A DNA stretch of 17,156 bases, taken from contig DCGX01000022.1 in the NCBI GenBank assembly GCA_002315505.1, forward strand, positions 1 through 17,156, given 5' to 3'. The first letter of the stretch is position 1. Each line of letters begins with the position of its first letter. The notes beneath the pieces are model-generated. The model ran no database searches. It had not been told where the DNA came from and saw only the letters and a program-made list of their open reading frames with translations. A program made the position numbers and the translations under genes. Source of the DNA: Ruminococcaceae bacterium UBA1767. GTDB lineage: Bacteria > Bacillota > Clostridia > Oscillospirales > Acutalibacteraceae. Shown in pieces: positions 14,161 to 17,156 of this stretch.

Positions 14161-16128
14161 ATGAAAAAAATCTTATCAGTATTAACCACACTTTGCATGT
14201 TGATAAGTATGGTTGCAGTATCAGCTTCTGCAAAAACAACGGCAGACCACACAATCATCCTTTCAACTGTAAAAAACGGCGACGGCAGTTACACAAACTC
14301 CGCAAAGCTTGACGGTGCTTCGGTTACGGAGTACGACTACACCTGGCACGCAGACCCGTCGACCGACCACAAGCAGGTAAAAAATTCACCTGCCGAGTAT
14401 TACACAGGCACAGAACCCGGTGACGAAAGTGTGTATATTGCACATGATATCGTTTATTTGCCCGAGCTTAACACATCAAGCTTTAAAAAAGTGCAGTACG
14501 ACGACGATACCGAGTGGGCATATTACTACACAGCAGAGGGCTACACTAATTTCATCTTCGCTACCCTCCCCGTTCTCGGCAATTCGCTTCCGACATCAAT
14601 GATGCACTCCGAGGAAGAAGCATACAGCAACGCTGTTCTTCACATAACCGAAGCAGGCACATACTCAATTTCAGGCACATGGCACGGTCAGATAAAGGTC
14701 GACCTCGGTGATGATGCCGATACAGATGAAAGCTGTAAGGTTACATTGATATTAAATGGTGTTGATGTCACCTGCACAGTTGCTCCTGCGGTTAATTTCT
14801 ATTCTGTTTACGAATGTGACAACACCTGGGAGGACAAGGAAAGCTATTCAGCAAATGTTGATACAACTAACGCAGGTGCAAATGTAATTCTTGCAGATGG
14901 AAAAGTCAACAACATAAGCGGTGCAAATGTATTCCGTATGCTCAAAGCAAAGGTAAAGGGTGACGACGAGCAGAGTAGCAACTCAAAAAGTGTAACTCTT
15001 CAGAAAAAGCTCGTTAAAACAGATGCCGCTTTCTATTCTTATGAAAGTATGAATATTGACGGCAACGGCACACTTAACATAACGTCAACATATGAAGGAC
15101 TTGATACAGAGCTTCATCTTTCAATAAACGGAGGCAACATCAACATCTACTCACAGGATGATGGAATGAATGTTAATGAAGACAATGTTTCAGTTCTCAC
15201 ATTTAACGGCGGAACAACTCACATTTTCACAGGTTTGGGAAGCGAGGGCGACGGCATTGATTCCAACGGCTATCTTGTTGTAAACGGCGGCATTCTTGTT
15301 TCAATGGCAAAACCACAGTCTGACTCCGGTCTTGATTCTGACTGCGGAACATATATTCATGGAGGAACAGTTGTTGCTCTCGGCTCAACAATGGACGGGG
15401 TTTCAAGCGACAACTCCGGCAAGGAGCAGGTAAGCGTAAACCTTCGTTTCTCTTCAATGCAGAATGCAGATGAAGCAATTATCTTCACAGACAAAGACGG
15501 AAATGTTGTATTTGCTTATGACCCGAATCAGGATTCCATTGCAAAGGACAATGCAAGAACCTATCAGGGTGCGATTGTTTCATCACCCGAATTAAAACAG
15601 GGTGAAACATATAACATTTACATCGGTGGAGATGTTACAGGAACAACCAACAACGGCTTCTTCACATCAAAAACCGCAACAGGATTTACTGATGAAGCAG
15701 TAATGCAGTCTTACAAGGGTACATCACAGGGCGGAATGATGCCCGGTGGCTTCGGCGGTTTCAGCGGAGAAACAACACCACCTGATATGCCACAGGATGA
15801 ACAGCCACAAGGTGAGCAACCACAGGGTGATATGCCTCAGGGTGAGCAGCAGGGCAATCCTCCCGAAAAGCCGTCTGACGACCAGCAGCCGCAGGATAGC
15901 ATGCCACAGGATATGGGTCAAGGCGGAATAACAAATATATTTGAAAATCTCTTTGCAGATGCATCAACAGATTTCACATTAGAAAATACAGTTAACAACT
16001 TCTCAAATGTCGGTGATTCTTCAGGCTCCGCAGGCGGATTTTTCTCGAATATTTTCTCATGGATTTCAAATATGTTTTCAATGATTCGCGGATTTTTTGC
16101 TAACATTATAAATCTTTTCAATAATTGA
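14161..16128 (+). CDS. Secreted Cthe_2159-family carbohydrate-binding beta-helix protein
   Basis: The 655-residue protein begins with a signal peptide (MKKILSVLTTLCML, cleavage near ASA-KTT at 24). Residues about 25-150 are a variable N-terminal region. From about 155 to 420 it shows the repeating turns of the Cthe_2159 family (carbohydrate-binding domain, DUF4353): YSISGTWHGQIKVDL, NGVDVTC, then SMNIDGNGTLNITST, LSINGGNINIYSQDDGMNVNED, GSEGDGIDSNGYLVVNGG, SDSGLDSDCGTYIHGG and GSTMDGVSSD. The acidic Asp-Gly turns fit the calcium sites known in this fold, and the Clostridium thermocellum founder binds acidic polysaccharide (polygalacturonate). Residues about 524-590 are a Gly- then Pro/Gln/Asp/Glu-rich linker with PQGEQ and MPQ repeats. 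Residues about 626-655 are Phe/Ile/Met-rich and amphipathic (FFSNIFSWISNMFSMIRGFF). There is no LPXTG or dockerin. The ligand here is unknown. Confidence 0.85.
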   Translation: MKKILSVLTTLCMLISMVAVSASAKTTADHTIILSTVKNGDGSYTNSAKLDGASVTEYDYTWHADPSTDHKQVKNSPAEYYTGTEPGDESVYIAHDIVYLPELNTSSFKKVQYDDDTEWAYYYTAEGYTNFIFATLPVLGNSLPTSMMHSEEEAYSNAVLHITEAGTYSISGTWHGQIKVDLGDDADTDESCKVTLILNGVDVTCTVAPAVNFYSVYECDNTWEDKESYSANVDTTNAGANVILADGKVNNISGANVFRMLKAKVKGDDEQSSNSKSVTLQKKLVKTDAAFYSYESMNIDGNGTLNITSTYEGLDTELHLSINGGNINIYSQDDGMNVNEDNVSVLTFNGGTTHIFTGLGSEGDGIDSNGYLVVNGGILVSMAKPQSDSGLDSDCGTYIHGGTVVALGSTMDGVSSDNSGKEQVSVNLRFSSMQNADEAIIFTDKDGNVVFAYDPNQDSIAKDNARTYQGAIVSSPELKQGETYNIYIGGDVTGTTNNGFFTSKTATGFTDEAVMQSYKGTSQGGMMPGGFGGFSGETTPPDMPQDEQPQGEQPQGDMPQGEQQGNPPEKPSDDQQPQDSMPQDMGQGGITNIFENLFADASTDFTLENTVNNFSNVGDSSGSAGGFFSNIFSWISNMFSMIRGFFANIINLFNN

Positions 16129-16142
16129 ATAATAAACAAATC

Positions 16143-16173
16143 GAAAGCACCGAGTGGGTAACTCGGTGCTTTC
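16143..16173 (+). terminator. Terminator hairpin after the Cthe_2159-like gene
   Basis: GAAAGCACCGAGT (16143-16155) and ACTCGGTGCTTTC (16161-16173) form a perfect 13-bp stem with a 5-base GGGTA loop, 15 bases after the stop. The trailing T-run is short (TTTCTC), but the stem is strong. A further near-palindrome, GATTTTCGAAATC, lies at 16181-16193. Confidence 0.8.
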
Positions 16174-16260
16174 TCACAGCGATTTTCGAAATCTCGATGC
16201 TTTATTTCAATCACTCGAATAATTGTGAATTTTAAAAAGGTTTTGCTTTTGAGTTTTAAT

Positions 16261-16318
16261 GAAAAAGGGGTTAACTGACCGAAATATCAAAGCATTGCAA
16301 AGAAGAAAAGGGGTTACT
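16261..16318. repeat. Imperfect direct repeat GAAAA(A)GGGGTTA(A)CT
   Basis: GAAAAAGGGGTTAACT (16261-16276) recurs with two one-base deletions as GAAAAGGGGTTACT (16305-16318), start to start 44 bases. It lies in the 226-base gap between convergent genes, so it is unlikely to be a promoter element; function unknown. Confidence 0.5.
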
Positions 16319-16354
16319 TCTCTGTACAAACCGCTGATAAACAAATTTAACAAA

Positions 16355-16576
16355 TCACATCAGCCTGTCAATTAAAGCATTTATTGCATCTACCGAATTG
16401 AAATTTTCCGGTGTGATTTCATCAAAAGAAATTTCTATGTCATATTCGTCTGTTATTTCCGATACAAGCGAAATAATATCCAGAGAATCAAGGATTTGCA
16501 AATCAACCATTGCTTTACAGTCCTCATAATCTATACCCGGTTTAATCTCTTCTAAAATTTCCTCTACTGACCTCAT
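16355..16576 (-). CDS. Acyl/peptidyl carrier protein
   Basis: The 73-residue acidic four-helix protein carries ILDSLDIISLVSEI, with Ser31 in the DSL motif that receives the 4'-phosphopantetheine arm. The rest (YDIEISFDEITPENFNSVDAINALI) matches helices 3 and 4 of acyl carrier and D-alanyl carrier proteins. It holds an activated acyl or aminoacyl group as a thioester. AGGAG overlaps the stop codon of the upstream ligase gene, which is 10 bases away, so the two are translationally coupled and the ligase is the likely loading enzyme. The pairing resembles DltA-DltC or a stand-alone nonribosomal peptide or fatty-acid loading pair. It is too divergent to call AcpP of primary metabolism, and no fatty-acid genes are in view. 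Confidence 0.88.
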   Translation of the reverse strand: MRSVEEILEEIKPGIDYEDCKAMVDLQILDSLDIISLVSEITDEYDIEISFDEITPENFNSVDAINALIDRLM

Positions 16577-16586
16577 AATAATTCTC

Positions 16587-17156
16587 CTATCTATATTTTC
16601 TTCTCAACGGTTTACCGTTAAATGATTTATAAATCGAATAAGCCATCTCATATTTTTTCGGAATCATATAATATTCAAGGTTTTTTGATAAAAATGTAAA
16701 CAGCTCTTTCTCCGAATAGTTCACCTTCGGCACAACAATCAGCTTTGGAACTGTTCCCATTTTCTCATCGTTATATGCAACACAAACACAATCCTCAACC
16801 ATTCCGCTTAATTTTACGATGTCTTCAACCTCTTCGGGGTTTATCTTATTTCCGCCACAGGTAATAACATCATCACAACGACCGAAAACATAAATCATTC
16901 CGTCCTCGTCAATGTAGCCTAAATCATTTGAAAATATATATTTACCCATCATCACATCACGAGTTGACTTTTCATCATTCAGGTATCCGTTCATTGCCAT
17001 ACTGCCCGAGCAAATCAATCTGCCCATATTGTTTTCGTTTGAAATTATCAGCATATCGTTTTCATCAACAACCGCAAACGAAGAATTTACCGTTGGTTTT
17101 CCGATACAATTAGATAAATTCTTATCTTTACTAAAATCAATTACGCACGAGCAACC
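16587..17156 (-). CDS. Adenylate-forming (AMP-binding) ligase, C-terminal 189 residues
   Basis: The frame is open to the right edge, so the N-terminal part with the ATP loop lies outside the window; the Met at 17054 is internal. The visible part has the end of the large domain, IGKPTVN and GRLICSGSMAMNGYLND (A5/A6-like), then SNDLG (76-80, the A7 motif, usually TGDLG), the hinge motif GRCDDVITCGGNKINPEEVE (A8), and the A10 motif NGKPLRRKY with the catalytic lysine (fragment residue 182). This superfamily activates carboxylates or amino acids as adenylates and loads them on CoA or a carrier protein. The carrier-protein gene 10 bases downstream points to transfer onto that carrier. The substrate cannot be read without the specificity pocket. 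Fusion to other domains upstream is possible. Confidence 0.88.
   Translation of the reverse strand, partial: GCSCVIDFSKDKNLSNCIGKPTVNSSFAVVDENDMLIISNENNMGRLICSGSMAMNGYLNDEKSTRDVMMGKYIFSNDLGYIDEDGMIYVFGRCDDVITCGGNKINPEEVEDIVKLSGMVEDCVCVAYNDEKMGTVPKLIVVPKVNYSEKELFTFLSKNLEYYMIPKKYEMAYSIYKSFNGKPLRRKYR

Noticed and set aside
15724..15967. Overlapping ORFs on both strands in the Pro/Gln linker region
   Set aside because: The low-complexity linker sequence is free of stops in several frames; only the main frame has a start, signal peptide and family homology.

Overview
The window looks like chromosome of a low-GC Gram-positive gut bacterium of the Clostridia, most likely Ruminococcus or a close Oscillospiraceae relative. 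The evidence is strong AGGAGG-type ribosome binding sites, sigma-A promoters, a very large secreted protein ending in a type I dockerin (the cellulosome/amylosome plug), a Cthe_2159-like surface protein, and a TnpV gene of the kind carried by clostridial mobile elements. The species assignment is inference; nothing here names it.

Layout, left to right. (1) 1-2500: the 3' part of an unrecognised gene, then accessory debris on the minus strand: a beheaded M23 peptidase joined almost exactly to the stop codon of an intact tnpV, then a phage-type M23/peptidoglycan-binding lysin. Hairpins separate them. (2) 2500-4760: a minus-strand operon of a PyrE-like phosphoribosyltransferase with an altered PRPP loop and a GtrII-type membrane glucosyltransferase, ending in a clear terminator. 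(3) 4790-6326: a divergent promoter pair and a plus-strand unit of an OPA-like MFS transporter and a small Xre-type repressor. (4) 6333-8227: GTP-dependent PEP carboxykinase (pckG) with its own extended -10 promoter and a UUCG terminator; its GGT/GCT/CGT/AAG-rich codon use suggests high expression. (5) 8245-13622: a 1748-residue secreted dockerin protein made largely of 17 FIVAR-like helical repeats, driven by an exact consensus promoter. (6) 13529-14160: a 632-base divergent intergenic region holding a GC-richer island with nested base-pairing potential that leads into an 18-codon ORF with a near-perfect Shine-Dalgarno sequence. (7) 14161-16173: a secreted Cthe_2159-family protein with a Pro/Gln linker and an amphipathic C-terminal tail. 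(8) 16355-17156, minus strand: a carrier protein and the C-terminal part of an adenylate-forming ligase, running off the window.

The genes do not form one pathway. The clearest theme is the cell surface: the dockerin protein and the Cthe_2159-like protein diverge from a shared regulatory region and both look like non-catalytic surface or substrate-binding parts, and the GtrII protein is probably an envelope glycosyltransferase. The best candidate for something undescribed is the structured leader plus 18-residue ORF at 13797-13976, followed by the 17-repeat dockerin protein with its unassigned N-terminal region.
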